From the NCBI RefSeq assembly GCF_905475465.1, contig NC_062248.1, forward strand, positions 10,788,001 through 10,852,000: 64,000 nucleotides of DNA, written 5' to 3'. Below the pieces are notes generated by a model, which worked only from the letters and a program-made list of their open reading frames with translations, was not told the origin of the DNA and did not search any database. Below, piece after piece: positions 33,339 to 44,890 of this stretch (position 1 is the stretch's first letter; each line of letters starts with the position of its first letter). The position numbers and the translations under genes are program-made. Source of the stretch: Pieris napi. Taxonomy: Eukaryota; Arthropoda; Insecta; Lepidoptera; Pieridae.

Positions 33339-33515
33339 AGGCCTTAGATTTCTTTGTTCATTTGTTTTTTCTAATAGGCAACTAGGTGAACAGCCTTCTG
33401 TGCCTGGAACACACACACACACTCGAACGCGTGTTAAATGCGCACATTGGTTGACAGCTGGGTTCAAACCTCAGGGGTGAGAGTCGCTTGCTGAGGCCAC
33501 TAGGCCAAGAACTAT
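33339..33515 (-). mobile_element. SINE copy with CA repeat
   Basis: Inverse of the SINE body: GGCCTTAGATTTCTTTGTTC at the 3' side, GGGTTCAAACCTCAGGGGTG (B box inverted) and GAGGCCACTAGGCCAAG. A short ACACACAC run lies inside. Confidence 0.7.
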
Positions 33516-34309
33516 TTGTAAATATATTTAAATAAACAATAGATTCAAGACTATTTATTTTAGTGTTTAAAAAAAAAAATCTTCTTATTATTGTATCGAC
33601 GATTATGTACCGGTAAAGCTATAATCTGAAAGCAATGTTTGTTTTACCCACACATCATTATCGCACACCCACTGAAAGGTTGGCCAATGTTTGCTAAAAA
33701 AATATTGACCATACATGAAAACATTTTGTGGAGTTAATGTTACATGGGAATTTATGAGCTGTATACTTTAACCACAGATTATAAAAGTTATGCTTGCTTC
33801 TAACTTCTGAATTAAAAATAATGAAGAGCATTTTATGGTGGCTCAGGATACATCGCTGTGTCTTCTATTTCGGTATTGATTTTTTCGATAAATAAATAAT
33901 GTTATGTAACCGCGAATTTAAGCCTATATATAAAGTTTAAATGTGTAGTGTGGTTCTTCAGGCACCAAGAATTTTACGTTGATTTAATTATATTTAAGTA
34001 GTACACATAGTTAAAACAATGACCAGTATGACAAGTATAAAAAAAATATATCTGATTTGGCTGTATTACCAGTGTTTTTGGATCCCCATCTTACCATAAA
34101 ACAAAATAGACAATTAATACGTCAAGGATTGACAAGTAATATGACTTTTAATTCCTCACTCCAATGAAAACTTTTACGATCCAATATTATGTTTTATAGA
34201 TATATAAATAACATTTGAAACCATCATTCATTAAAGCTAAATTATATAGCACTTAAAGTACACAAGTCTGTCATGTAGGTATTATTTTCATGACAAAATA
34301 ATCACAACT

Positions 34310-34875
34310 ATTTTAAAACTCTTTTACATAAATATTTCTTAACCATATCCTATCCTGCTAAATCATGAATTCTTGTATTTCTTATTCTTTTGTATCGCAA
34401 TTCATGAATCCGTGAGATTAAATTTTTAGTTTTTATTAAAAATTTTAAAGGTTTTTATAAGAGTAGGTTATGCGCTTCTTGCACTTTACTCATTATATTT
34501 CTTTTTTAGTTTTTTTTTCCTTGAAATTTTAATAAAATATGTTTATTATGGAACACAGGTATCACTTATTCCACGTCTACACACATATATTTAAATATAC
34601 AATTTATGTCAATTAAATTAGGTAGTGTACCTAAGTCATAATTTAATTGTATGTTGTTAGTTGTTAAATTATTGTGCAACAGCATGTTCAACGTATATCT
34701 AATTTTATTTTCCCTTTGTGCACCTTTGATGTAAGGAAATGTAAACAAGAACAAGATGTAAACAAGAACTTACTAGGGTTGCCTGGAAGAGATCGCTTGT
34801 TAGCGATAAGGCCGCCCATTGCATCCCAAATAATTTTTTGTTCTTTCTATATAATATGTAACGAAGTGTAAATTT
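34310..34875 (+). mobile_element. LINE 3' part (family A), interrupted
   Basis: 34310-34510 matches in inverse 50105-50275 (for example AACCATATCCTATCCTGCTA), and 34770-34875 has GGGTTGCCTGGAAGAGATCG. About 255 bp at 34513-34768, absent from the other copy, is an unidentified insertion. Confidence 0.6.
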
Positions 34876-35110
34876 AGTTAAAAAACGATTTAGTTTTTGT
34901 TAATGGGTTATTGTATGGAAAAATATGACTTAAGTATAATTCCACTTTCCACATTAAATTTGTTTTCTGTAGAAATTAGTGAAAACCAAGCTTTATATAT
35001 ATCAGGTTTCGATCGCTTATTAAGGTAAGCACGAGATAATTAATTGGCTGTTGATTATCTTTCACATAATTGCATAATCACTAGAGTCTATATATATATA
35101 ATATTCCCAC

Positions 35111-35525
35111 CAGCGTTGCCATACGTCCCGATTTTTTAATGAAAATGAAATGTCCCGCGCGGGACAGACTTTTTACCGCTTTTTGGGGTTAATTCAACTG
35201 TCACTCAAGACACCACTGCCATGCTCAGAAATGGCACCAGCTCTTTGAACAGCTACCAAAAAAAGATACCAGGTACATATATCATATACTCATTCCTCAG
35301 AGTTCTGACTATTGTTTGAAACGCCATAATTGTCTAATGAATGATTTTTTTGGTTTAGTTTTGTTTATTTTTTTTTTTTTATTAAGAAGAAAAGTATTTA
35401 ACGATGATTTAAAATATCACCTTTAGACGATGTCCCGCTTTCGAGTTTCGACGAGAGATTCCCACTTTTTTAACTCAAAAAGTTCCAAAATCCCGCCTTG
35501 GCAGTAAAAAAATCTGGCAACGCTG
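35111..35525 (+). mobile_element. hAT-type MITE (copy 1)
   Basis: 415 bp with inverted ends CAGCGTTGCCA / TGGCAACGCTG. The flanks ATTCCCAC (35103-35110) and ATACCCAC (35526-35533) agree at 7 of 8 bases, an 8-bp hAT-type target duplication. Non-coding. It lies only about 450 bp left of the large hAT element. Confidence 0.82.
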
Positions 35526-35814
35526 ATACCCACGCATATTTTAGCTTATTCAGAATATTTTTTTGACGTAGTTTGTACACTTATATAATTGTGAAAATTA
35601 AAACGCGTGTAGTGAATTCTGGCAATTTTTTTTTTAATTTTAGACGAATTCGTTAAAATCGATGTACACGGTAAAACAATAAGAAGTGGTCGGCAATAAA
35701 GACAAGTAGATGTTTTTACTTTTTTTATAAAAAAGTAACAAATATACAAACCTAATAAGGAGTGTGTGACCACCTCAAAATCAGCTTGAATCCCTCTGGG
35801 CATCAATCAATCGA

Positions 35815-35978
35815 AATACGTTTATTCAGTTTAGATGCGTCTTAGGGCATGCTTATGAATGTCAAAAACGTTTACAAAATTCGCGAAAGAGCAAGACTAC
35901 GCCATCCGTTCGCAAAACTATCAGGAGGCCTTGTTCTGAGAAGAACGGGCAAGAAACTCAGCAAGTTTTACCCATGAT
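35815..35978 (-). mobile_element. LINE 3' tail split by the hAT element
   Basis: Contains GCTTATGAATGTCAAAAACG and AAGAACGGGCAAGAAACTCA; it ends at CCCATGAT and resumes after 43224. Target of the hAT insertion. Confidence 0.55.
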
Positions 35979-36150
35979 TAGTGTTGCCCAAATGCAAGAC
36001 CAAGACGAGACTTAGCCCAGTCTTGGTATTGTCTTGCGACAATACACCTGGTCTTGATCTTGGTCTTGGTATTGCGCTCTCAGTCTTGGTCTTGGTATTG
36101 GTCTTGCAGCAAGAGTCTTGCAAGTCTTGCGAGACTTACAAATACCTATT
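35979..36150. repeat. Left subterminal GTCTTG array of the hAT element
   Basis: I count nine GTCTTG and two CAAGAC hexamers in about 170 bp, often in the longer form GTCTTGGTATTG. Such subterminal clusters are the usual binding sites for hAT transposases; binding here is inferred. Confidence 0.8.
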
Positions 36151-36641
36151 AGCCTATTGCTATTTATTGAACACGTTAGTTTAAATTAGTTTTATTTATT
36201 TAGTAAATTTATTTAATTATTTAGTAAAGACTATTGTCTTCAGCGATGATTTACTAACTAATAATAATTAATTTGTTTAATGGAATGGGATGGAAGAGTT
36301 GTAGAATAAAGACAATCTATGCAATTTAACATTTATTTAAATAAAAAAATTGCAGTACAGTACAGAATAGCATCGACATAATTAACTTCCATTAGACTTG
36401 CAAACGTTATACAAAACGAGTTCAAAAAGTTATAAGTACAAGTCAAAGCGTTTCCTTACACAAAAATTCTCCTAATGTACCTATGTAAATACCTATGTAT
36501 TATTGTATCTACCTATAAATTGGTAAAGAAATGATATGAACGGCTCGCCAACATGCAGATATAAACCCCGAGAGGTTTTTGTTGTGTGGCTAAAACTAAA
36601 TATGAATATGGTTGTTTTCGAATTAAAAAAAATTGGTTACT

Positions 36642-39600
36642 TTATATTAATTCTTTTGACCAAGAATTAATACAAAGTAACCACCTCGCTGATTCATCAC
36701 TTAATCTATTTCTATGTTTTCTAATTACTAGCGATGCTTTAGAAAATAATCTCTCAGCAGGTACTGAAGTTGCAGGTATCGAAAGAAAATCACGAGCCAT
36801 CTTGGATAAAATCGGATATTCCGTCTCATGCGTCCTCCACCACTCTAAAATGTCTTCCGAGCTGGCGGCTCTCGGTTTACTTAGATACTCCTCCAACTCG
36901 TCAGAAACTAAGCCTTGAAGACAAGATCCAGATGACGACGTAGAGGGACATGCATACAGTTTCTCAAAGTCTATTACATCTTCATATTCCTCATCCTCAC
37001 ATACTTTGTTTTCATTTCTTGGTAATTCTGGAGATTTAGACACCGAGTGTTGCTGTACGTGTAGACTTTTATATTCTTTATAAAGTTCATTAAATTTGTG
37101 CAGGCTTTCTGTTTTAATTTGCTGCCCCCATAATGTAATATCAAAAGTCTGAGCTTTGTGCCTTGGGTCTAAAATTAAAGTGGTACAGTAAATCCAGTTG
37201 CTCTTCTTATAATGTTTAAGCATTTTATCTCGGGCTGCTTGGAAACCTAAAATGAGCCTTTCATCCACTTCAGTTCGATTTGGTTTCTCATCTAATTGTT
37301 TTACCATTGATTCAATTTTATCAAGCAATAGATTGAATGATACAATGACTAGCGGTAATGTAACATATTTTTCTCCACCAAGTTTCGTTGATAAAAGTTT
37401 AAAGTTTATTAAAAACTTATGTATTTTTTCGAGTATTTGCCATTCCGTTTCTGTGATTTGAAAATCATTCAATTCGGTTACTGAAACGCATAATATGTTA
37501 ATGCCAGGTCTCACTTTTAAACCAAATCCAATCATATCATGTGTGGAATTCCATCTTGTTGGACAGTCGAGTATAGGATTGAGATTTGATGGCACGCCAA
37601 CTGCTTCACAAGCAGACTGGAACTTCCTCTTCAATATCTCGCTTCTTTTTATTTTACTGGAAATACTGCGTAATTTTGTAATACCTGTACGTGAGTCAGC
37701 AATATTTGGCACATATTCTTCATCTTCCTCAGTTTCGTCTTCATAGTCTTCATACTGCTGTTCTTGTTCTTTATTGTCAGTTTCAATGTGTAAAGCTAAG
37801 GTCTTTAGTAAATCTTGTACACCAAGGTTCAAAATGTGAGCAAAGCACCGGAAATGTTGATTGTCTGAATCAAAATGCAGCAGTTGTTTGCCAAGTTCAC
37901 ACATAAATTTGGTATTTGCAGTTGCGTTGTCCACCGTGATACCCTGTATTTTATTAATTATGCCATATTCCAATAAACATTCGTGGAAAATCGTTGCAAT
38001 ATCTAACCCAGTATGTCGACCGCGCGATGGTATAAAATCAAGGACTACAGATCGATACTTCCAGTCATTGTCTATAAAATGAATTGTGACCCCGTAGTAA
38101 CTCCTACCAGCAATGGACGTCCATCCATCAATGGTAAATGACATTTTACATGAATATTGTTGTAGTCGATTTTTAACATTCGATTGTAGTTCTTCAAATC
38201 GCTCTTTAACTTTCCTTCTTAGTGTCGACCTTTTAGGAAATATCGTATTCGGGCATATCGATCGAAAATATTCCTGTGTATCTTCATCATCGAAAAATGA
38301 GAAAGGAAGATATTTTTTTACAATCCAATCAACTGTAGCTGTCATGAAGTTGTCACTTCGGTTTTCAGATACTGACTGAAATAAAATATTAAAATATGTG
38401 TTAATAATAGTAATAATAGGTACCTATTAAAATTTAAAACTATGAACATAGCATGATATCTATAAAAATATAATATAGGTACTAGAAAACCTAAACTATA
38501 CCTAAACTAGCTTCGCATTTGAATAAATTACCTAGGTATAGGTCTGTACCTATATCTAGGTATCCTAGGTATACCTATAATCTGTATTATAATCGTGTTA
38601 CGGAAAGGATATACTTAATGTACATACATATCAAAGGCACGGATTCCTATGGTGATAAGTGATAAGAAACCAATAAGGCAACATTTTTCAATACCTATAA
38701 TTACCTACATAATTATTAATGTTTGTAAGTCTATACGTACACAAATCATTCATTACATAGGTACCTACGTCAGCTGATCGGTGTCAAATAGTGTCAATCA
38801 ATTAATAATCGTCCCCGTAGAGCGAAAACACATTAGGTTGAAAAATGCCCAAATCGAGTTAACAATGCCAATAAAACTATAGTTTTTTCCCCTATTTAAC
38901 TGTCTAACCGTCAATTTTGTAGGTATCCTAGTTTCCGATTTACAAAAAGTGAAAATTAAATAAATCTATTCTTTGGTCCTAATAGAAAATAAGAGAAATT
39001 ACGAAATCATGTTAACTATTTTTTTATTTATCAAAAACTTACATAGCTTATAAAATAAAAGATTACCTAAGTTACTTTTATATTAACATTTTTAATTCAT
39101 AGGAAGTGTAGAAGATTTTTTTTATATAAAAGTAGTTAGATTTTATACTATTATAAAACAAAATGTCTTTTAACTCTTAAGTTTTTTTTCATTATGTATA
39201 TTTTGTATATCTACCAGTTAGTCGTAAATTACCCAAATCAAGTACATATAACATAAAAATAAACTCGATCTGAGTGAAAAATCACTAACTAGGGGCAAAT
39301 ATTAACTAATTCATAACTACATCGGATATTCTACAGAGAACAAATAACTAATTGGTTTTTTTTTTAGGTTTTCTCAGTAATAACTTAATCATCACTTTGG
39401 GTAGCTAACATTTTAACTTAATTTGATTTCCTTCAAAATGAAACTAAAAACATTAAAATATGGCATGACATGCTAAAGTTATGGCAATTTATATTTTTCA
39501 AAACTTTAACCCTCATTATCTCAAAACAGGTTTTTTGGACTTAATGAATTTTCGCTCTACGGGGACATATATTCATCCAAGAAACAACTCCGTATAACAT

Positions 39601-40546
39601 TTGTTTTTCTGGTATTTTTATTATTATATTGATAGTTTTATGCCACAAAATAACAAATAATTGAACACATATTAGTTAGTACAAAATCGAAGTAGGTTTT
39701 GTAGCTTGGGAAATTGTTTTTTGTTTGTAGTAAAATAAACTTAAGTAGTGCCGCGGCTGCCTCAGTAATTAAGTAACTATGTACCTGCTTAAGTAGAGTA
39801 CTTTATTTAGCTCACGGTTCAAATGAATGCAGATTCTAAACCAGATACCTACCTACCCTTTCTGTAACACGTAATACAAGGATACCTATACAAACACCCG
39901 TTTGTAGAAATAGAGATTAAAATCGTAAAAAAATTTAATAACTACGAACTACTAGAACGTCCACTGCTGGACAAAGGCTTCCCATTCGGGGTGTAGTTGC
40001 CCATAATTGCCACGCTGAGGACTACGTACTACTAAATAATTTATAAAAAAAAAAATTTAAACTATAAAAAGTAAAGTAGGTATTTATGAAACACCCTAAT
40101 TTGCATTGTTTTTTTTTTCATAAATTTACAAAAATAAAGTACCTACGAGAAACAGCTAGGTACTTTACTCTGGAAATTACTGTAATTATTAATTGGGTAC
40201 CTAGTATTTACGTAACATATTTTTTTCTTACCTGTCTACTTATTGCAGTGGTTGTTAAAAACCTTGTGATATCTCCACTTTGACTTTGACTTAATGTTGG
40301 TTTTCTTACAGGAACAAATATTTGCGATTCCTTCCCGTGAAAAGATACTAGATGCTTTCTTAAGCCTGAAGTGTTTCTGTTTTTCATTTTTATTTCGACT
40401 TTCTTATGTTGGCACAATTTACACATACCAATTTGGGACGCATGAGTTATTTCGAAAAACTCGTCATATTTGCTTTTAAGTCTTTTAGATCTAATTCTGC
40501 AACTCTCACTACTCCGACTAGAGCTATTTGAATCTTCGTCACTCAT
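36642..40546 (-). CDS. hAT-superfamily transposase, two exons, apparently intact
   Basis: Exon 1 is 40546-40232 (105 codons) and exon 2 is 38375-36642 (577 codons plus stop); the 1.86-kb intron has a GTAAGA donor and TTTCAG acceptor and keeps the frame, giving 682 residues. Residues 1-30 are Ser/Arg-rich. A BED-type zinc finger (CKLC ... HLVSFH) spans about 42-72. The RNase H-like core shows TIDGWTS with Asp 188 and GITVDNATAN with Asp 254, then the CxxH motif CFAH at 282-285, as in Hermes-type transposases. Residues 613-682 are the hATC dimerisation domain (ILEWWRTHE ... IPATSVPAERLFSKA). An acidic run (near 323-328) interrupts the core. No frameshift or stop is visible. It catalyses cut-and-paste transposition of the 7.2-kb element that contains it (35979-43216). 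Confidence 0.92.
39957..40020 (+). mobile_element. RTE-like LINE scrap in the transposase intron
   Basis: The phrase ACGTCCACTGCTGGACAAAG and what follows is typical of the region near the 3' end of lepidopteran RTE-type LINEs. Too short to place in a family. Confidence 0.45.
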
Positions 40547-41296
40547 GTCAAATTGTAAACATTCACTCCGAAAGTAATAAGGATTTAGAGTATCTAGCTA
40601 GGTAAATCGGCGAGAACAATAAATAAGATAGACTCGAAGCGGAACTCAATTGGAAATGACTGAAAATTATTTAAAAACTCATATTTATAAGCACAAGCCG
40701 AAGACCGACAAAGAAAAATGCGGCGTTCTTTGATAGATAGAATAAATCTTTGAAAGATTAAAAAACAGAAGTATCAGAATCAGAATCAGATAGGTTTTGT
40801 GCCTACGCAAAAATATAGTGCAGATAATAAATGCAAATAATATTGTTTATCACGTTCCTTTTTTATTGGAACTAGGCATGTTCCGTTAGGTCATGCCTCA
40901 CGTCATGTAGGTACGATAGAAGTTGATAAACCGACACTTTAAATCTCGATTTTTGGAAGTGTGTGATTTTAAAACAAAACCCACGACGTCACTCATATTT
41001 GGAGTTTTTCCACGTTTCAAGTTTGTTTAAATTAACCCACTTCCAAATTTGCAGTGCAATGTCCTTTAAAAAGGTATAATAATAATATAAACTAGGTATA
41101 TTGTTATTACAATTTTTTTTATAATATGCTTACGACTACAATCTTCCTTGCGAGGACAACATAATCTATTGGCGTCCGTTCTGAGCACCCGGAAACCTAT
41201 TTTATTCTTTGGAACATGGGCAGTGGCGGCGACCTTTGACATGAAAGCGACGCGACGGCGGCAACACAAAGTCTAGGACTAAGGCGGACTAAATTT

Positions 41297-41791
41297 TTAC
41301 CTATTTTGGTAGGGTTGTCAATGCTGGCATTAGCACAGAAAAATAAAATTAAGTAAACACAACGTTTTAACTAGGTATCTACGATAGAATATTTTTTCTA
41401 CTAATTCCCTAAGTACTCAGTCTAAATATATTTTTCATAATTTGTTGTGTGTAATAGTGAACTCTAAATCTTACTTAAGAGCTTTTTTTAAAATAAACTT
41501 ATGGAAAGCACTGACATGGCATATACAATTTTCAATCTTGCTGCTCACATTTTAGTACCTAGGTATATCACTCACTATCTATCATTTACCGATATTAACA
41601 ATGATTATTTCGAAATTAAAATATTCGAAATTCAATAGATGCAATACCTACTTAGTTATTAATTATGATCTCGCCGGACAGCCAGTGTGAGAATGTATTT
41701 GTACAAGAAACTCAGAGCATTCAATTTATACCTACCTACTGCTGAGACATTTAATTTTATCCCCCTATACCAACCCTACCAAAATAGGTAA
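41297..41791. repeat. Small inverted-repeat unit inside the hAT element
   Basis: A 21-bp sequence starting TTACCTATTTTGG at 41297-41317 is repeated exactly in inverse at 41771-41791. This may be a MITE nested upstream of the transposase gene; its exact ends and target duplication are not clear. Confidence 0.5.
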
Positions 41792-42297
41792 CAATTTTGT
41801 GTGCCTCTGTCCGTACTCTTTGTCGGCAAATGCGGCGCTCAAACAGTGTCAAATGCTGTGATACACTTGTTGCAAACCGCGGCGTCTTTGTCGGTAAATT
41901 ATCAAATAATTAGGTATATAATACACCGACCGACCAACAGTTTATTCGCAGAACGTCACATTTTCCCAATTAACCTTGAACCTTAATACTCTAGCGATAA
42001 AGTTGAAAATCTGTTAAAGAAATTTGACAGATTGTAGGAGCTCAATGTGCTGGCGTCTGTACCATAACATTGGCTGCCGTAGAAACTGTTACTAGACCTA
42101 CTCGACTCGCTAGCTTGTTAGTTTTAAATTTTTCTGAATAGAAGAATAATATAAACTTTGAAACATAAGTAGCTACCTACATAATGTTTATATAATTTTG
42201 TTGGCTATAATTTTAAGCACATACCAACCTACGAGTACTAACGTAAAATCTGCACATTAGACATAAACAAGCATAATATATTATTATAGGTAGATAC

Positions 42298-42706
42298 CAG
42301 CGTTGCCATACGTCCCGATTTTTTAATGAACATGAAATGCCCCGCGCGGGACATTTTTCCCGCTTTTTGGGGTTACTCAAGACACCACTGCCATGCTCAG
42401 AAATTGCACCAGCTCTTTTAACAGCTACCAAAAAAAGATACCAGGTATATCATATACTCATTCCTCAGATTTCTGACAATTATTTGAAACGCCATTTGTC
42501 TAATGATATGAATACTTTTTTTGGTTTAGTTTTGTTTTGTTTATTTTTTTTTTTTTATTAAGAAGACAAGTGTTTAACGATAGGGTAACTCTGATTTAAA
42601 ATATCACCTTTAGTTACTATGTCCCGCTATTGACGAGAGATTCCCACTTTTTTAACTGAAAAAGTTCCAAAATCCCGCCTTGACAATAAAAAATCTGGCA
42701 ACGCTG
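42298..42706 (+). mobile_element. hAT-type MITE (copy 2), nested in the hAT element
   Basis: 409 bp with ends CAGCGTTGCCA and TGGCAACGCTG, about 90% identical by eye to the copy at 35111-35525 and in the same orientation. No coding capacity. Flanking bases (GTAGATAC / GCAGATCT) only weakly resemble an 8-bp target duplication. Confidence 0.8.
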
Positions 42707-43017
42707 GCAGATCTGTGGTAGATCAACAAGGTATGAACTTTGCTAGAAAGTTATTCTAGGTACATTTACATCACATGGGATGATGGGAACAGATTTGTGA
42801 GTATTAACACGCTACCTACTTAATAAATAGTTGAAATATAATAAGTACTTACCTACCTAATCAATACAATACCTTTCAGGGTTCTTTCAGACGAGCGGCA
42901 CGTTGCCAACTGCAGATACAACTGCAGCCCTTAGTTTAGTGTTATGACGATACCTACGGTTTTGATACTGGGGAACGTTTCTCAAAATCGGGATTTAATA
43001 CAAATACCTACTTAATA

Positions 43018-43216
43018 ATGCCCAAATCTCAGTTTGACTTAACTGCAAGACGCAAGAGTCTTGCAGGTTTAAGTATTGTCTTGCTCAAGTCTTGCAGGCT
43101 TCAGTCTTGGTATTGGTCTTGCTACAATAAGGCGGTCTTGGTATTGGTCTTGGTCTTGCAAAAGTGCAAGAACAAGACCAAGACTGCAAGACCAAGACCG
43201 ATTTTGGGCAACACTA
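43018..43216. repeat. Right subterminal GTCTTG array of the hAT element
   Basis: Eight GTCTTG and five CAAGAC hexamers lie in about 190 bp just inside the right inverted end. Close to the terminus the orientation switches to CAAGAC, matching the arrangement at the other end in mirror image. Confidence 0.8.
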
Positions 43217-43224
43217 CCCATGAT

Positions 43225-44690
43225 GCATGATTTTCACGATATTTTTAATTTAGAACGTAAAATTCCTTAGGTGCCCGTTTTTTTCCAAAGAGTTTATAAT
43301 ACAAAGATTATTTTTGTATTACAAACTTTGGTTTATAATAGAAAATTCTTTAATAAGCAGCGTATAAATCAAGAAAGCTACGATTAGCCAAGGTTTTAAA
43401 GCGTACTTAAAAAGCTACCTGCTTGACGTACCTTTTAAAACAGTCGTAATATTTTATGTTGATAGCCGTCTAATGTGCACTCGTGACAGTAACATTTTTA
43501 CAATTCTCTCGTTTTAGATGAAAATTTATAACTCCGTAGAGTTTTTGAGTTAATATTTTTTAAAAATCAGTGTCGCTATAACTCTTTGTAGGTCTATTAT
43601 GGGCTTGAGATTAGATTTGACTTGTATATTTGCACCTTTTTTTATCTTTGGATAGCATGGCTTAGTTTTCTGTGTCCCAGTGAGTTATGCCTCGAAGTGT
43701 GTACGCAACTAGCGTGATTAAAAGGAAATTTAATTGGTGCACAGCTTGAACTCGATCACACGATCTCGGGAGACACGTACGCTTAACTAGTCAAGGCACA
43801 AAGATTTTATTTCTCATAAGTATAACATGAGAAAAAGTAATCTTGTGAACTGGTTACTTACATTTGTATAAAATTAACTAAAATTAGATTGAGTAGTTTA
43901 TAAAGCTGTACCGTATGACTTAATTACGTTCAAGAAGAGAGCGTACTACCTTAAAGGCCGGCAACGCACTTGCAAAGTCGGTGTTTTTTTAACTTAATTT
44001 TATGTAACCCGCCTACTCAAGTCCCTCAATAGAAGAATACAATTTTTTTCTAGACTTTTTTATTATTTTCTTAATTTTTAGTATTGTACACCAACATTGT
44101 ACACAGTGCGTACAGATTAATTACGTTTGTTTGGACGCTAAAAGCAAAGACAGTAATGAAACAGATAAATAAAGGTATATGGTATGTATATCATATGCCA
44201 ATGTAAGTGAACTTGGAACGCGATATTAATTAACATCATGTGTTTCCCTTTGTTCAATGTTCTATAAAAATAGCCTTTAGCTACTTGAGCAATATCTGCG
44301 GCAAGATGTCCGAGATCCCAAGTATTAAACCAATAAGTATAGTTGAAGAAATCTTACTCGTGCTTTCGATAAAAGAAAATTTATTGCGAAAATGGATGTC
44401 AATACGATAAGGTTCAGTGAGGATATTACATCCTATTTATTGTGTACAATTGTTTGTACGATGGAGAATATGGGAGCTAGAAAAAGCTTTGCGTGCTTCT
44501 TTCCTCCACCACCTTTGGAACCACCAAGGCAAACCCAAAACCAGCAGTTTTATACTCAGATTTCTTTGTTTCGTGATAATTTTTCATGTTGCGCACATAA
44601 AATCTATTGGTGGGTTTCGAAGCTACTGTCTTAGTGTAGATAGTCGCAGGCTCAAGCTATTACTTATATGTATGTACAATCATACATATA
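43225..44690. other. Intergenic region
   Basis: No gene recognised; a short LINE 3' scrap (AAGGCCGGCAACGCACTTGC) lies at 43953-43973. Confidence 0.45.
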
Positions 44691-44697
44691 CAAGTAT

Positions 44698-44890
44698 TTG
44701 CATTTATTTATTTATTAACACTTCGTTGCATATACATTAATATAGTACAATTGACATAATTAAATAAAAAAGAGAGCAACTGGCGGCCTTATCGCTTTCG
44801 AGCGATCTCTTCCAGGCAACCACTGTGGGAAAAGAAAAAAAAAGTATTAAATTACATAAGGTAGGCAAGAAGTGCATAAATACACGTATT
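44698..44890 (-). mobile_element. LINE 3' tail (family A)
   Basis: Starts ATTTATTTATTTATTAACAC, then GGCGGCCTTATCGCTTTCGA and GCGATCTCTTCCAGGCAACC, as in the other family A copies. Confidence 0.65.

Larger units (their letters stand above)
35979..43216 (-). mobile_element. Complete autonomous hAT transposon (7238 bp)
   Basis: Both ends carry the inverted sequence TAGTGTTGCCCAAA (35979-35992 and, inverted, 43203-43216). The element is flanked by perfect 8-bp direct repeats CCCATGAT at 35971-35978 and 43217-43224, the target-site size expected of hAT. It encodes the two-exon transposase on the minus strand. The first and last 170-200 bp are full of GTCTTG/CAAGAC motifs. It inserted in an old LINE tail (35815-35978, continuing after 43224). 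Inside are an hAT-type MITE (42298-42706), a 21-bp inverted-repeat pair (41297-41317/41771-41791) and an RTE-like LINE scrap near 39957-40020. Confidence 0.93.

Noticed and set aside
36586..38379. Several 60-110 codon plus-strand ORFs
   Set aside because: They are antisense shadows of the hAT transposase exon.
42213..43270. Small ORFs such as the SWYWSW-like peptides
   Set aside because: They read through the GTCTTG arrays and the nested MITE, not genes.
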